Of a DNA stretch of 64,000 nucleotides, positions 1 to 10,004 are shown in pieces. Every line of letters begins with the position of its first letter. Position 1 is the stretch's first letter. The notes beneath the pieces are model-generated. The model saw only the letters and a program-made list of their open reading frames with translations. It ran no database searches and had not been told where the DNA came from. Both the position numbers and the translations under genes were made by a program. The stretch is from Flavobacteriales bacterium. Its GTDB lineage: Bacteria > Bacteroidota > Bacteroidia > Flavobacteriales_F > PHOS-HE28. The DNA lies in contig JADKHI010000001.1 of the NCBI GenBank assembly GCA_016721825.1, positions 372,001-436,000 of the forward strand. The letters run 5' to 3'.

Positions 1-1
1 A

Positions 2-214
2 GCGTTCAAGTGGGACACCTTCGTGAGCGAGCTGGCCGTGGATGCAGGTATCGGCCTCCGTGTGGACCCCCAGGTCATCGTGATCCGACTGGACCTTGCA
101 GCTCCACTGCGCCGCCCCGACCTGCCTGCGGGTGATCGTTGGGTCTTCGACGACCTTTACACCGACATCACCCGCAACTTCATTCTGAACATAGCGATCG
201 GCTATCCGTTCTGA
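2..214 (+). CDS. C-terminal end of an Omp85 (BamA/TamA) family outer-membrane protein, partial
   Basis: Only the last 70 or so residues are present; the gene begins before the window. The reading frame is open from base 2 to the stop at 212-214. The tail has alternating hydrophobic strands (GLRVDPQVIVIRLDLAAPLR, then a short loop and NIAIGYPF). This matches the last two beta strands of Bacteroidetes BamA/TamA-family barrels, which end in an aromatic residue (here Phe) used as the BAM recognition signal. Omp85 proteins insert or export proteins at the outer membrane. Its start and POTRA domains cannot be seen, so BamA, TamA and surface-antigen paralogues cannot be told apart. Confidence 0.7.
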   Translation, partial: AFKWDTFVSELAVDAGIGLRVDPQVIVIRLDLAAPLRRPDLPAGDRWVFDDLYTDITRNFILNIAIGYPF

Positions 215-225
215 CAGAACCACAC

Positions 226-702
226 ATGGCGCTCACTCCTGCTATCAAGATCCTCATCGCGATCGTCTCCACGTTGGTGCTCGGTTCGCTCAGCGGCCTC
301 CTGACGATCGATGCCATCAACGGATGGTATGCCTCGTTGGCCAAGCCCTCCTTCAACCCTCCCAATTGGGTCTTCGGTCCGGCATGGTCGGTTCTCTACA
401 TCTTGATGGGCCTTGCTGCTGGACTGGTGTGGAGCGCCAATAGCGATGCGTCGTTGAAGCGCAAGGCGCTGCTTTCCTATATCGTCCAGCTCGGCTTGAA
501 CGTAGTCTGGACCCTCATCTTCTTCGGGCTCAGATCCCCCGCCGTCGCGCTCGTGGAGATCATTGTGCTATGGGTCGCCATTGTTTGGTGCATCCGGCTC
601 TTCCTTCCGATCAGTCGCCCGGCAGCGTATCTGCTCGTACCCTATCTGTTGTGGGTCACCTTCGCCTCCGTATTGAACGGTGCCATCGTGTTCTTGAACT
701 AG
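226..702 (+). CDS. tspO: TspO/MBR family membrane protein
   Basis: A 158-residue protein with five predicted membrane helices, the usual TspO length (about 150-160). Diagnostic family motifs are present: KPSFNPPNWVFGPAW followed by SVLYILMG in the first loop and second helix, a QLGLNVVW segment, and the final PYLLWVTFASVLNGAIVFLN helix. TspO proteins bind tetrapyrroles and related ligands in the membrane and are linked to oxidative or light stress responses. I chose the ATG at 226 because the first helix (IKILIAIVSTLVLG) starts right after it. An upstream in-frame ATG at 139 would place unrelated residues in front and overlap the preceding gene. The gap to the Omp85 stop is only 11 bases. Confidence 0.9.
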   Translation: MALTPAIKILIAIVSTLVLGSLSGLLTIDAINGWYASLAKPSFNPPNWVFGPAWSVLYILMGLAAGLVWSANSDASLKRKALLSYIVQLGLNVVWTLIFFGLRSPAVALVEIIVLWVAIVWCIRLFLPISRPAAYLLVPYLLWVTFASVLNGAIVFLN

Positions 703-723
703 CGCGCTCCGCAAACACGACGC

Positions 724-1101
724 TCAGTGCCGAACCGAGGGCTTGTCACGTTTCGACTTTCGCAAGGCGACGAACACCGCGACCAGCTGCATGCAACCGG
801 CGAACAGGTACATGTACGGCAGTCCCTTCTTACCCTGCGCCATGAACTCCAGCATGATGGTGAACGAGAGCAAGGCCTCGATGGCGATGAACACGGCATC
901 GATCCAGGGGAAACGATGTGCGATCCGGTGATGGAACGCTGCAAGGATCAGGAACACGACCGCCGCGGTGCCGAACAGGACGTAGGTCGAATGACCATGC
1001 TCATACCGCTCATACGCATGCAGCGCGATCAGCAGACCAGCGAACACGTGGGCGAAGCGGAGCAGGCGTTCCTTGCGCGGTGAGTTCCCTGTGGAGGACA
1101 T
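724..1101 (-). CDS. small integral membrane protein, function unknown
   Basis: A 125-residue protein with about four hydrophobic segments (FAHVFAGLLIALHAY, YVLFGTAAVVFLILAAF, WIDAVFIAIEALLSFTIMLEF, YMYLFAGCMQLVAVFVAL) and a basic C-terminus (RKSKRDKPSVRH). I do not recognise a named family. It converges with tspO across a 21-base gap and has no partner gene upstream. The His-rich start of the second helix (HAYERYEHGHS) and HHRIAHRF could bind a cofactor or metal, but that is speculation. Coding is supported by the strong hydrophobic periodicity in this frame only. Confidence 0.6.
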   Translation of the reverse strand: MSSTGNSPRKERLLRFAHVFAGLLIALHAYERYEHGHSTYVLFGTAAVVFLILAAFHHRIAHRFPWIDAVFIAIEALLSFTIMLEFMAQGKKGLPYMYLFAGCMQLVAVFVALRKSKRDKPSVRH

Positions 1102-1291
1102 GGCGGTAAAGGTGGTGAAAGTGGTGGTGCCGCGATGGTAGCACAGATCCGACTTTCCGTCAGGGTCTCACGAAAAGGACACTCAGGTTCCGAGATGCCT
1201 CAGGGTCGTGATCTGCTTACAGGCGTGAAGCTCGCTTGCGGAGAACCTCTGTGATAAGGAAAGGAACTAGCAGTCCTCCAAGTCGCCCAGT

Positions 1292-1618
1292 CTAAACGCC
1301 GAACTCCAGCAAAATGGCGTCAACACCTCCCTTATACAAGACTTCCAAACTCTTTACCATTCGGTCTTGCGCCAGCTTCTGATTCTCGAATGCCTCCTCG
1401 GTTGGAACGTGCCTTGATCTGCTCAACTTTGCCCGGATAACCTGTTCGCGTGCGAATAGGATCTTCTCAGCGAGCTTCTTCCATTTCAATCGCACCTCGT
1501 CGGGTAGCACATCTTTCGGATCAGCTTGCTCCGCTATGGCCTCTCGCAGTGCTCGTTCGGCATCATCAACACGCGTCTCATGCGTATTCCCTGTGTACTG
1601 TCGGGCCCACTGTGCCAT
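1292..1618 (-). CDS. hypothetical protein, helical, 108 residues
   Basis: A charged protein, mostly predicted helix (DDAERALREAIAEQA, EVRLKWKKLAEKILFAREQVIRAKLSR), without a signal peptide or membrane segment. No family recognised. Local base composition is lower in GC than dnaE next door, which may point to later acquisition. It stands alone, transcribed divergently from dnaE, with about 190 bases of apparently empty sequence between it and the membrane protein gene upstream in the window. The evidence for coding is frame length and amino-acid composition only. Confidence 0.4.
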   Translation of the reverse strand: MAQWARQYTGNTHETRVDDAERALREAIAEQADPKDVLPDEVRLKWKKLAEKILFAREQVIRAKLSRSRHVPTEEAFENQKLAQDRMVKSLEVLYKGGVDAILLEFGV

Positions 1619-1720
1619 TGCAGAACGTCTGATAGAGCCAATGTAGCGCTACAAATGATCACGGAGCCGGCACCGAATGATCGTGGAAAACTGCTTCCCC
1701 CTCCCTCCTCCCCCAGCAGG

Positions 1721-1728
1721 TAAATTCG
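1721..1728 (+). promoter_or_regulatory. TAAATTCG -7-like box directly in front of dnaE
   Basis: TAAATTCG fits the Bacteroidetes -7 element TAnnTTTG with one change. It lies only 7 bases before the dnaE ATG. Transcription starting at the usual distance would give a leaderless or nearly leaderless mRNA. No clear -33 TTG is present at the standard spacing. Confidence 0.4.
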
Positions 1729-1735
1729 CGGGCCG

Positions 1736-4700
1736 ATGACGAAGTTCTCCCACCTCCACGTTCACACCCAGTTCTCGCTCCTCGACGGGGCCGCCAGCAT
1801 CCCGGCGCTGTTCAAGAAGGCCGCCAAGGATGGCCAGCCGGCCATCGCCATCACCGACCACGGCAACATGTTCGGAGCCTTCAAGTTCGTGGCCGAGGCG
1901 GGCAAGCACAAGAACGAGGACGGCACACCGAAGGTGAAGCCCATCGTGGGCTGCGAGTTCTACGTAGTCACTGACCGCTTCAAGAAAGTCTTCACGCGTG
2001 AGGACAAGGACAAGCGCTTCCACCAGCTGATGCTGGCGAAGAACGCCACCGGCTACCGCAACCTCAGCAAGCTCTGCTCCCTGGGCTACATCGACGGATT
2101 CTACAGCAAATACCCACGCATCGACAAGGCGCTGATCGAGCAATACCACGAAGGACTGATCGCCACCACCTGCTGCCTCGGCGCCAGCGTGCCCCAGGCC
2201 ATCCTGCGCGGCGGCACCGGCGATCTGCAGAAAGCGGAGGACGAGTTCCGCTGGTGGCTGGACCTGTTCGGCGAGGACTACTACGTGGAGCTGCAACGCC
2301 ACGGCATTCCCGAACAGGACCAGGTGAACGCCGTGCTGGTGCAATGGGCGCGCAAGTACAACGTGCCCATCATCGCCAGCAACGACAGCCACTACACCGA
2401 TCAGGCGGACAGCAACGCCCACGACATCCTGCTGTGCATCAACACCGGTGAGAAGCAGAGCACGCCCAAGGCGGAGGACGGTGATGAGGAAGGCTCGAAG
2501 GGTAAGCGCTTCGCGTTCTACAACGACGAGTTCTTCTTCAAGACGCAGGCGCAGATGGCGCAGACCTTCCACGACCTGCCGGAAGCCCTGGACAACACGA
2601 ACCTGATCGTGGACAAGGTGGAGACGCTGAAGCTGAAGAAGGACATCCTCCTTCCCAACTTCCAGCTGCCCGAGGGCTTCACGAACCAGGACGAATACCT
2701 GCAGCACCTCACCTACGAAGGTGCGATCAGGCGCTACATCAACGATGGGGTGTCGGGCATCGATTCCCTCGAAACGAAGATCAAGGAGCGCCTGGACTTC
2801 GAGCTGTTCGTGATCCGCACGATGGGCTTCGCGGGCTACTTCCTGATCGTGCAGGACTTCATCAACCACGGTCGCGACATCGGCGTGTTGATCGGTCCGG
2901 GTCGTGGCAGTGCGGCGGGCAGCGCGGTGGCCTATTGCATCGGCATCACCAACATCGACCCGATCAAGTACGACCTGCTGTTCGAGCGCTTTCTGAATCC
3001 GGACCGCAAGAGCATGCCCGATATCGATACGGACTTCGACGACGAAGGCCGGCAGAAGGTGATCGATTACGTGGTGGAGAAATACGGCCAGAACCAGGTG
3101 GCACAGATCGTCACCTACGGCAGCATGGCCGCCAAGAGCAGCATCCGCGATGTGAGCCGCGTGCTCGATCTGCCACTGCAGGAAGCGGACCGCTTGGCGA
3201 AGCTGATACCCGAACGACCGGGAATCGAACTAGGCCGCATCCTTCGCGCACCGCTCGATGGCGAAGGCAGCCTGAAGCAGAAGGAGAACCTGGGCAGCGA
3301 GGAGATCGCGTTGGTGAAGCAGCTCCGCGAGATCCTGGACAGCGGCGAGCTCACTGCCGATGTGCTGCGTGAGGCCGAGAAGCTGGAAGGTTCCGTGCGT
3401 GGCACCGGTGTGCATGCTGCCGGCATCATCATCGCGCCGAGCGATCTCACCGAGATCATCCCCGTGTGCACCTCGAAGGAATCCTCCCTGCTGCTGACGC
3501 AGTACGACGGCAAGGTGATCGAGGACGCGGGTGTGATCAAGATGGACTTCCTGGGGCTGAAGACGCTCACCATCATCCGCGATGCATTGCGGATGATCGA
3601 TGCGAACCACGGCATCCAGATCGACATCGACGGCATTCCTCTGGACGACCCAAAGACCTACGCGCTCTACCAGCGTGCGGAAACGAACGGCACCTTCCAG
3701 TTCGAAAGCGCGGGCATGCAGAAGTACCTGCGCGAATTGAAGGCGGATACGTTCGGCGACCTCATCGCCATGAACGCGCTGTACCGTCCGGGTCCGCTGG
3801 AATACATCCCCACCTTCATCAAGCGGAAACACGGCCTGGAGAAGATCGTGTACGACCTCACCGAGATGGAGGAACTGCTGAAGGAGACCTACGGCGTCAC
3901 CGTGTACCAGGAGCAGGTGATGTTGCTCTCGCAGAAGCTCGCGGGCTTCACCAAGGGCGACGCCGACGTGCTGCGCAAGGCGATGGGCAAGAAGGACCGC
4001 GCCACGCTGGACAAGATGAAGGGCAAGTTCCTGGATGGCACCGCCTCCAATGGACTCGACCCCAAGGTCTGCACCAAGGTCTGGACCGACTGGGAGGCCT
4101 TTGCGCAATACGCCTTCAACAAGTCGCACAGCACCTGCTACGCCTTCGTGGCCTACCAGACGGCCTGGCTGAAAGCGAACTACCCGAGCGAGTTCATGGC
4201 CAGTGTGCTCACCCATTCAGGCGGGCAGATCGACAAGATCACCTTCTTCATGGAGGAGTGTCGCCGCATGGGCATCTCCGTGCTGGGGCCCGATGTGAAC
4301 GAGAGCGGGTTGCAGTTCAGCGTGAACAAGGCCGGGCAGATCCGCTTCGGTCTCGGCGCGGTGAAAGGCGTGGGCGAAGCGGCCGTGGAATCCATCGTGA
4401 ACGAACGCAAGAGCGAACGCGGACCCTTCCTCAGCATCTTCGACCTGATGCGCCGCGTGAACCTGCGCAGTGCCAACCGCAAAGCCCTGGAAAGCCTGGC
4501 TTACGCGGGTGCCTTCGATGGTTTCGACAAGACACACCGTGCGCACTTCTTCCACAGCGCCGGGGAAGGAAAGCCCACCTTCATTGAAACACTGACACGG
4601 TACGGCCAGCAGCATCAGGACGGCGAGGACAGCAGCCAGGTGAACATGTTCGGTGACTCCGATGATGCCGCCGGGATCCCCGAACCTACCCTACCACAGA

Positions 4701-5365
4701 TCGAACCTTGGAGCGCGCTGGAGCAGCTTCACCATGAGAAGGAGGTGATCGGCTTCTACCTCAGCGGCCACCCGCTGGACGACCATCGCCTGGAGATCAA
4801 GCACCTCTGTAACACCACCCTGCCCGAGCTGAAGGAACTGGACAAGCTGGCCGGTCGCGAGCTCACCTTCAGCGGCATCGTCACCAAGGCTGAGCACCGC
4901 ATCGCCAAGAGCGGCAAGGCCTTCGGCAGCCTGAGCCTGGAGGACCACCACGGCACCTTCGACCTCATGCTCTTCAGCGAGGACTACCTGAAGTTCAAGC
5001 TCTACCTACAGACCGGCGCCTTGTTGTTGGTGAAGGGTCGCGCGAGCGCTCGCACTTGGGGGCGCGACGAAGGCCAGATGGAGTTCAAGATCAGCAGCAT
5101 CGACCTGCTCAGTGATGCTCGCGAGAAGTACATCACCAAGCTCAACCTGAAGCTGGAGGCCGAGCGCGTGGACGACAACCTGGCCCGCGAACTTGGACAG
5201 CTACTGAAGGGTTCACCCGGTAAGTGCAAGGTCACCTTCCAAGTGATCAGCCAACAGGAGAACATGGCGGTGGAAGCCCCTAGCAAGGGCTTGAGCGTGG
5301 CCCTGAGCGAAGAGCTGATCCGAGGGCTGGAATCACTGGCCGCTGTATCCTACACCCTCAACTGA
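1736..5365 (+). CDS. dnaE: DNA polymerase III subunit alpha
   Basis: A 1209-residue replicative DNA polymerase of the DnaE1 type. The N-terminal PHP domain begins with HLHVHTQFSLLDG (about residues 7-18) and ITDHGN (39-44). The palm carries the catalytic acids in PDIDTDFDDEGR (D429 and D431) and the third Asp in MDFLGLKTLTII (D604). Tandem helix-hairpin-helix and the beta-clamp-binding region follow, and an OB-fold lies near residues 1035-1110 (RELTFSGIVTKAEHR...). Length is close to the E. coli enzyme (1160). The frame is unbroken over 3.6 kb, which contrasts with the many broken genes elsewhere in the window. It appears to be transcribed alone. Confidence 0.97.
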   Translation: MTKFSHLHVHTQFSLLDGAASIPALFKKAAKDGQPAIAITDHGNMFGAFKFVAEAGKHKNEDGTPKVKPIVGCEFYVVTDRFKKVFTREDKDKRFHQLMLAKNATGYRNLSKLCSLGYIDGFYSKYPRIDKALIEQYHEGLIATTCCLGASVPQAILRGGTGDLQKAEDEFRWWLDLFGEDYYVELQRHGIPEQDQVNAVLVQWARKYNVPIIASNDSHYTDQADSNAHDILLCINTGEKQSTPKAEDGDEEGSKGKRFAFYNDEFFFKTQAQMAQTFHDLPEALDNTNLIVDKVETLKLKKDILLPNFQLPEGFTNQDEYLQHLTYEGAIRRYINDGVSGIDSLETKIKERLDFELFVIRTMGFAGYFLIVQDFINHGRDIGVLIGPGRGSAAGSAVAYCIGITNIDPIKYDLLFERFLNPDRKSMPDIDTDFDDEGRQKVIDYVVEKYGQNQVAQIVTYGSMAAKSSIRDVSRVLDLPLQEADRLAKLIPERPGIELGRILRAPLDGEGSLKQKENLGSEEIALVKQLREILDSGELTADVLREAEKLEGSVRGTGVHAAGIIIAPSDLTEIIPVCTSKESSLLLTQYDGKVIEDAGVIKMDFLGLKTLTIIRDALRMIDANHGIQIDIDGIPLDDPKTYALYQRAETNGTFQFESAGMQKYLRELKADTFGDLIAMNALYRPGPLEYIPTFIKRKHGLEKIVYDLTEMEELLKETYGVTVYQEQVMLLSQKLAGFTKGDADVLRKAMGKKDRATLDKMKGKFLDGTASNGLDPKVCTKVWTDWEAFAQYAFNKSHSTCYAFVAYQTAWLKANYPSEFMASVLTHSGGQIDKITFFMEECRRMGISVLGPDVNESGLQFSVNKAGQIRFGLGAVKGVGEAAVESIVNERKSERGPFLSIFDLMRRVNLRSANRKALESLAYAGAFDGFDKTHRAHFFHSAGEGKPTFIETLTRYGQQHQDGEDSSQVNMFGDSDDAAGIPEPTLPQIEPWSALEQLHHEKEVIGFYLSGHPLDDHRLEIKHLCNTTLPELKELDKLAGRELTFSGIVTKAEHRIAKSGKAFGSLSLEDHHGTFDLMLFSEDYLKFKLYLQTGALLLVKGRASARTWGRDEGQMEFKISSIDLLSDAREKYITKLNLKLEAERVDDNLARELGQLLKGSPGKCKVTFQVISQQENMAVEAPSKGLSVALSEELIRGLESLAAVSYTLN

Positions 5366-5554
5366 CGGATCGTCAGAATACTTTCCATGGCAAGGAAATT
5401 GCTCCAAGAGGGTACCTTTGCCAACGGAACGCGGTGAGGAACTGAGGATAAGTCCTTGCCGAGGCAAGGATCGAAAAGTCCCAACTTGCGGTCCCTGCAA
5501 AAAGGACACTGAACCAGAAACCAAGCAAGGGCGCGAAAAAGGCGCCTCACCATC

Positions 5555-5875
5555 ATGGCACTCGAATTCACCGATAGCAACTTTGAAGAACTCGTCCTCA
5601 AAAGCGATAAGCCCGTGCTCGTCGACTTCTGGGCGGAATGGTGCGGACCCTGCCGCATGGTGGGCCCTGTGGTGGAGGAACTGAGCAAGGAATACGACGG
5701 CAAGGCCGTGATCGGCAAGCTGAACGTGGACAACAACGCCCAGATCAGCATGAAGTACGGCATCCGCAGCATCCCCACGTTGCTGGTGTTCAAGAACGGC
5801 GAGATCGTGGACCGCGCTGTGGGCGCCGTGCCCAAGAGCACCTTGGTGCAGAAGCTGGACAGCCAGCTCGCGTGA
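5555..5875 (+). CDS. trxA: thioredoxin
   Basis: A 106-residue thioredoxin with the WCGPC redox centre at residues 29-33, preceded by VLVDFWAE, and the cis-proline loop in SIPTLLVFKNG. It is a cytoplasmic disulfide reductase of standard length. A 190-base gap separates it from dnaE. A strong intrinsic terminator follows 19 bases after the stop, so it is probably a single-gene transcript. Confidence 0.96.
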   Translation: MALEFTDSNFEELVLKSDKPVLVDFWAEWCGPCRMVGPVVEELSKEYDGKAVIGKLNVDNNAQISMKYGIRSIPTLLVFKNGEIVDRAVGAVPKSTLVQKLDSQLA

Positions 5876-5894
5876 ACCACTTTCCATAGAACGG

Positions 5895-5929
5895 AGAAGG
5901 CCCGGAGCGATCCGGGCCTTCTGCTTTTT
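5895..5929 (+). terminator. intrinsic terminator after trxA
   Basis: A perfect 12-bp inverted repeat, AGAAGGCCCGGA at 5895-5906 and TCCGGGCCTTCT at 5911-5922 around a GCGA tetraloop, is followed by GCTTTTTC. It could serve trxA and also, read on the other strand, the end of the converging NHL-repeat gene. Confidence 0.9.
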
Positions 5930-5956
5930 CGAATGCCAGTTGACCTGTGCATGACA

Positions 5957-7309
5957 TTACCTCGCGATCACCACGGGTACATGCAGCGCTCCTGCCACAC
6001 GCACATGGTAGAGACCCGGAGCAAGGTCGGTCACAGGAAGGACCGTGTTGCCCGACATGCTTCCGGACACACGGTACACCAAGCGACCAGCGCCATCGAT
6101 CAGCTCGATCGGGACTCCCGCCGTGCCGCGCAACACGTTCACCATGATGTGCTCGCTCGCAGGCGAGGGATACACACTGATGCTCACTGTCGTGCCCGTG
6201 ACATCGGATACGCCGATATCATCCATGGGTGCCAGCATGCGGATCCGGTGGTTCGCTGCATCGGCGAAAATGACACGCCCGGCACTGTCGACCACGATGC
6301 CGCAGGGAGCACTGATCATGGCCGTTGAGGAACTGATGTTGTCGCCATTGAACCCGGATGTCGCAGTACCCGCGATCGTGGAGATCAGGTCCGTGAACGC
6401 ATCCACCTTGCGTATCCGACTTTGGTTCGCATCGCAGATGTACAGGTTGTCATCGGCATCGAACGCGATGCCCAGCGGTAGCCCGAGCGTTGCCTGCATT
6501 GCTGGAATGCCATCGCCGTTGTAGGCCGAAGGTCCCGTGCCGATCCCGGCCACGGTGGTGATGATACCCGTGATGGCATCCACTTTTCGGATGCAGGCGT
6601 TGTTGATGTCCGCGATGTACACATCACCGTTCGACGCGATCGCGATGTCGTACGGCTGGTTGAGCGATGCGGTAAGCGCTGCCCCCCCATCACCAGCGAA
6701 AGCCGCTGTTCCATTGCCGGCGAACGCATGGAGATACATGCTGTCCGCATCGATGTAGCGCACGTAGTTGTTGCCGATCACGCTCAACAAGAGGTCACCG
6801 GACGCCGTGAACCGAACACCCATGGGTGCATGAAGCGCGGCGGAAAGGGCCGGTACCTCGGTGTTGTTCCCCGGGCTCATGGTACCGGCATAGGTGGTGA
6901 TCGTGCCGTCGGACGCACTGATCCTCCGGATCCGGAATGCATCACGCTCGCCGATGAACAGATCGCCATCCGCATTGAACGCGAGTCCGAAGGGATAAGC
7001 GAGGCCGGCCCCAGTGGCGGCACCGCCGTTGCCACCATACCCAAGGATACCAATGCCAGCGACGTGCTCCATATTGCCTGTCGACGCATCGATCCTGCGA
7101 ACGGTATGATCGGCCGGCTGACCGAAGTACAGTGAACCATCGGCCGCCAGGGCTATGCCTTGCGGGTAATTGACAGTGGCGTTGGCGGCGGATGCGCCAT
7201 TGCCAGTGCTTCCCGCCATGCCGGTACCTGCGATGGTGGTGATCGTATAGTCCTGCGCCATGGCAGGCATCAGGTGGGCGAGCAGCAAAGCCGTTGAGAA
7301 GGGGCGCAT
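5957..7309 (-). CDS. secreted NHL-repeat protein with type A T9SS sorting domain
   Basis: A 450-residue secreted protein. After a signal peptide (MRPFSTALLLAHLMPAMA) come about five or six NHL-type blades, each with an IxTIAGTGxxG...GDGGAAxxAxLxxPxGIAxxxDGxLYIAD pattern, so it should fold as a beta-propeller. The last 75 residues (VYPSPASEHIMVNV, then IELIDGAGRLVY and DLAPGLYHVRV) are a type A Por secretion tail, which directs export by the type IX system and surface attachment. I chose the start at 7309 rather than the in-frame ATG at 7378 because it gives a clean signal peptide. Ligand and role are unknown. Confidence 0.88.
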   Translation of the reverse strand: MRPFSTALLLAHLMPAMAQDYTITTIAGTGMAGSTGNGASAANATVNYPQGIALAADGSLYFGQPADHTVRRIDASTGNMEHVAGIGILGYGGNGGAATGAGLAYPFGLAFNADGDLFIGERDAFRIRRISASDGTITTYAGTMSPGNNTEVPALSAALHAPMGVRFTASGDLLLSVIGNNYVRYIDADSMYLHAFAGNGTAAFAGDGGAALTASLNQPYDIAIASNGDVYIADINNACIRKVDAITGIITTVAGIGTGPSAYNGDGIPAMQATLGLPLGIAFDADDNLYICDANQSRIRKVDAFTDLISTIAGTATSGFNGDNISSSTAMISAPCGIVVDSAGRVIFADAANHRIRMLAPMDDIGVSDVTGTTVSISVYPSPASEHIMVNVLRGTAGVPIELIDGAGRLVYRVSGSMSGNTVLPVTDLAPGLYHVRVAGALHVPVVIAR

Positions 7310-7396
7310 GATGGATGGTCTTGGCGGTTGTTCAACCGCAAACGTCCAACGCTTCCGGAGCACGGCCCCTACCATCAAGATGGTAGGCGATGACGC

Positions 7397-8037
7397 TCAG
7401 CGCTTCGCCGGAAAGGCACGGCGTACGGCTTCCGCACGTGAATGCACCTGCAGCTTCTCGTAGATGCTGCGCACGTGCGTTCGGATGGTGCTGATGTTGA
7501 CCGCGAGCTTGTCCGCGATCTCCTTGTACATGAGGCCGGCAGCAAGTCCATCCAGCACCTCCCGTTCCTTGGTGGTCAACAAGGCCTGCTGCATCGTGGA
7601 CGAGGCACCTCCTTGCAGACTCGCCACCACCAGCCGTGCGATGGCCGGGGTCATGGGCGATCCACCCCCATTGATCTCCAACACCGCGGCCGCCAGGTCG
7701 GTGACCGAGCACCCTTCACGAGGTACCCGGTGGCACCGGCGCACAGCGCATCGAAGATGTAGGCCGGGTTCTCGAACACCGTGCTCATGAGGAACTGCAT
7801 GGCCGGTCGTTGCGGCTTGGCCCGCCGAACGCATTCGATGCCGTTGGTGCCGGGCAGGTTGATGTCCATGACCACCACGTCCGCATCCAGGAACGGCAAT
7901 TCCTCGAGGAAACGATCACCGCTTGGGAACACACCTATCACCGCTATGCGTGGATGCTGCCCGAGCCCCGCCTCCACCAGGGTCCGCAGCAAAGGATCAT
8001 CCTCCACCACCGCTGTGCGTACGCGACGTTCGCTCAT
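7397..8037 (-). CDS. LuxR/NarL-type response regulator, frameshifted
   Basis: The partner of the histidine kinase upstream, with which it overlaps by ATGA (8034-8037). The receiver domain has the acidic pocket VVEDD, phospho-acceptor D58 in VVMDINLPG and conserved K108 in GATGYLVK. The C-terminal LuxR HTH (LTTKEREVLDGLAAGLMYKEIADKLAVNISTIRTHVRSIYEKLQVHSR) lies in a different frame. Restoring one base in the CCC run at 7712-7714 rejoins YLVKG to CSVTDLAAAVLEI in perfect register, so this is almost surely a one-base indel rather than two genes. It acts in the cytoplasm as a DNA-binding output regulator; the target genes are unknown. Confidence 0.85.
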
Positions 8038-9915
8038 GCGCTCGGAGGCATTGGACCGCGCACCTCGACCAAGGTTCCACCACCAGCGGCCGGAGCAACG
8101 AGAATGGTGGCTCCTATCGCGCGCGCTCTTGATCGCATGTTCGACAACCCTTGGCCGTTCCCTTCAGCAGCCTGCATACCACGTCCATCATCCGAAACAC
8201 GAAGGAAGTAGTTTTCCGCGCCCAGTTCGACCGTAACGGCCACACGCCGCGCCTCAGCATGCTTCAAGGCGTTGGTCAGCGCCTCTTTCACGATCAAGTG
8301 GATGTGGTGCTTCACTTCCGGCGAGAGGACACGGGTCGGATCCGCAGCTCCCAGATCCAAGCATAGTTCGATGTCAGCGCTGTCCAGGATCCTGCGCGCT
8401 GTATCGGCCACCCGATCCAACAGTGCCAGGGCGGAGTCGTGTGTGGGATCCACCGTCCACACCACATCGTTCAGCGAGGCTTTGACCTCACGCGCCTGTT
8501 CGGCCAGGGTGAACAGGGAAAGGACGCCCTCCTCCTTCGCCGACCCGCCCGTGCGCAGGTGATCGCTGAGCAGGGCGATCTTCGCCAGGCTGCCTCCCAG
8601 CTCATCATGAATGTCGCGTGCAATGCGTGTGCGGACCGATTCCGCCTCATGCTGTTTCTCTGCCGCTACCAAACGCTCCTGTGCTTCGATCAACGCCTTG
8701 TTCGACGCCTTCGCCTGGCGCGTGCTCCGTTGGCTGTGTCGGTAGAGAAGGAGCAGCAGTCCGACGATCAGCAGCAGCGCACCACTGCCGGCCAACGCCA
8801 GTCGCGTGTTCCGCCGCTGTTCCTCCACTTGATCCGATGCGGCCTTCAGCTCCTGCTCGTACGCCATGGCCGAACCCTTCGCGGTCAACGCACGCATCTT
8901 CTCCAGGCCCATGTCCAGCTTCAGTTCCTCCGCAGCGATCTCCGCGTGCCGGAAAGCTCCGTGCACATCACCCAGCGAAGCCGAGGCGATCGACCAATTC
9001 TGATGGATGTAGTGCCGCTGCCGGTGGTCCTCCATCGATACGGCCAAGGAGTCCGCACGTGTAAAAGGAGCAAGGCCCGCGCGCATCCCCGTGCTCCATC
9101 GCCATGCGCCCTTGGAACAAGGTGTAGCGCATCTCGGATCGCTCGCTGGAAACGCCCTCCATGGACTTGGCGATGAGCCCCATGTACCGATCCAACGAAT
9201 CAAGTCGCTCCTGCCGAAGGAAGATCTCCGCCAACATGAACATGGCGGACGTGCGATTGGCAGGTTGGTCCAAGTGCTCGTGCAACCGCACCGCTTCCCG
9301 GTAGTAGAGCACGGCGCTGTCCTCTTGTGCAAGTCCATACAGGATGTTGGCCAGGCCCACATACGCGTTGGCCATGTCGATGCCGTCGGGCTTGTCCTTC
9401 AGTATCTGAACGGACCTCCGCGACCAGCGCAGCGCGGTGGGCAGATCGTCCATCGCGTCGTAGCAGAACGCCATGTAGTTATAAGCCGCACCAATATCAT
9501 TCGCACGACCCAGTTGCTCGGCCGAAGCGAGGTATTCCTGCAACCGGTCCACGCATTCCGGATAGCGGTTCAAGAAGAACAGGCCCATGGCTTGAATGCG
9601 CTGCGCATCCATCAGCTGCTTGCGCACGTCCGACTGGCTGTCGGTCGGCAAGGTTGACAAGGCTTCCATCGCTTTCGTACTGGTGCGCACGGCCCACACC
9701 AACGAACTGTCGGGCCGACCGGCATGGTGGTAGGCTGTGGCCAAGGCGTTCATCAGGTTCAGGCCAAGCGTATCGGAGGCACCCGACGCACCCGCTCGTT
9801 GCCACTGCTCCAGCCGGTCACGCAGGCTATCCACTGCGCCCCCACCGCTCTGCGCACCTGCCCCATGGCACAGGCCAATGAGCCATCCGACCAGGACGAG
9901 GACGTAGCGGAGCAT
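8034..9915 (-). CDS. TPR sensor histidine kinase (HisKA_3 type), frameshifted
   Basis: A sensor kinase of about 625 residues with a signal peptide (LVLVGWLIGLCHGAGA), an N-terminal region of TPR repeats (for example ANAYVGLANILYGLAQEDSAVLYYREAVRL), one membrane helix (LALAGSGALLLIVGLLLLLYRH), a HisKA_3 dimerisation domain with phospho-His in IARDIHDELGG, and a HATPase domain (HLIVKEALTNALKHAEA, VSDDGRGM, GQGLSNMRSRA). The first 280 residues and the rest are in different frames. The break is near the CCC run at 9076-9078 and one base accounts for it. It couples to the response regulator by an ATGA overlap. The stimulus is unknown. Confidence 0.85.
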
Positions 9916-9984
9916 TCGCCAAAGATGGTGGACCGTCGCCCGCTCACCGTTTCTGCCCGAACTTTACGCCGCTCGCCTTCGCCG

Positions 9985-9992
9985 TAGCTTGC
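9985..9992 (+). promoter_or_regulatory. TAGCTTGC -7-like box before the DUF58 gene
   Basis: TAGCTTGC resembles TAnnTTTG and ends 12 bases before the ATG at 10005. The short spacing suggests a very short leader. Confidence 0.3.
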
Positions 9993-10004
9993 GGCGAGCA
10001 ACGC

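Noticed and set aside
1649..2869. 406-codon antisense frame at the start of dnaE
   Set aside because: Shadow of the dnaE coding pattern; no recognisable domain and composition skewed to Val/Leu/Glu.
7712..9078. Programmed frameshifting in the kinase/regulator pair
   Set aside because: No slippery heptamer followed by structure could be seen, and similar one-base breaks occur in many unrelated genes here; indel error is simpler.
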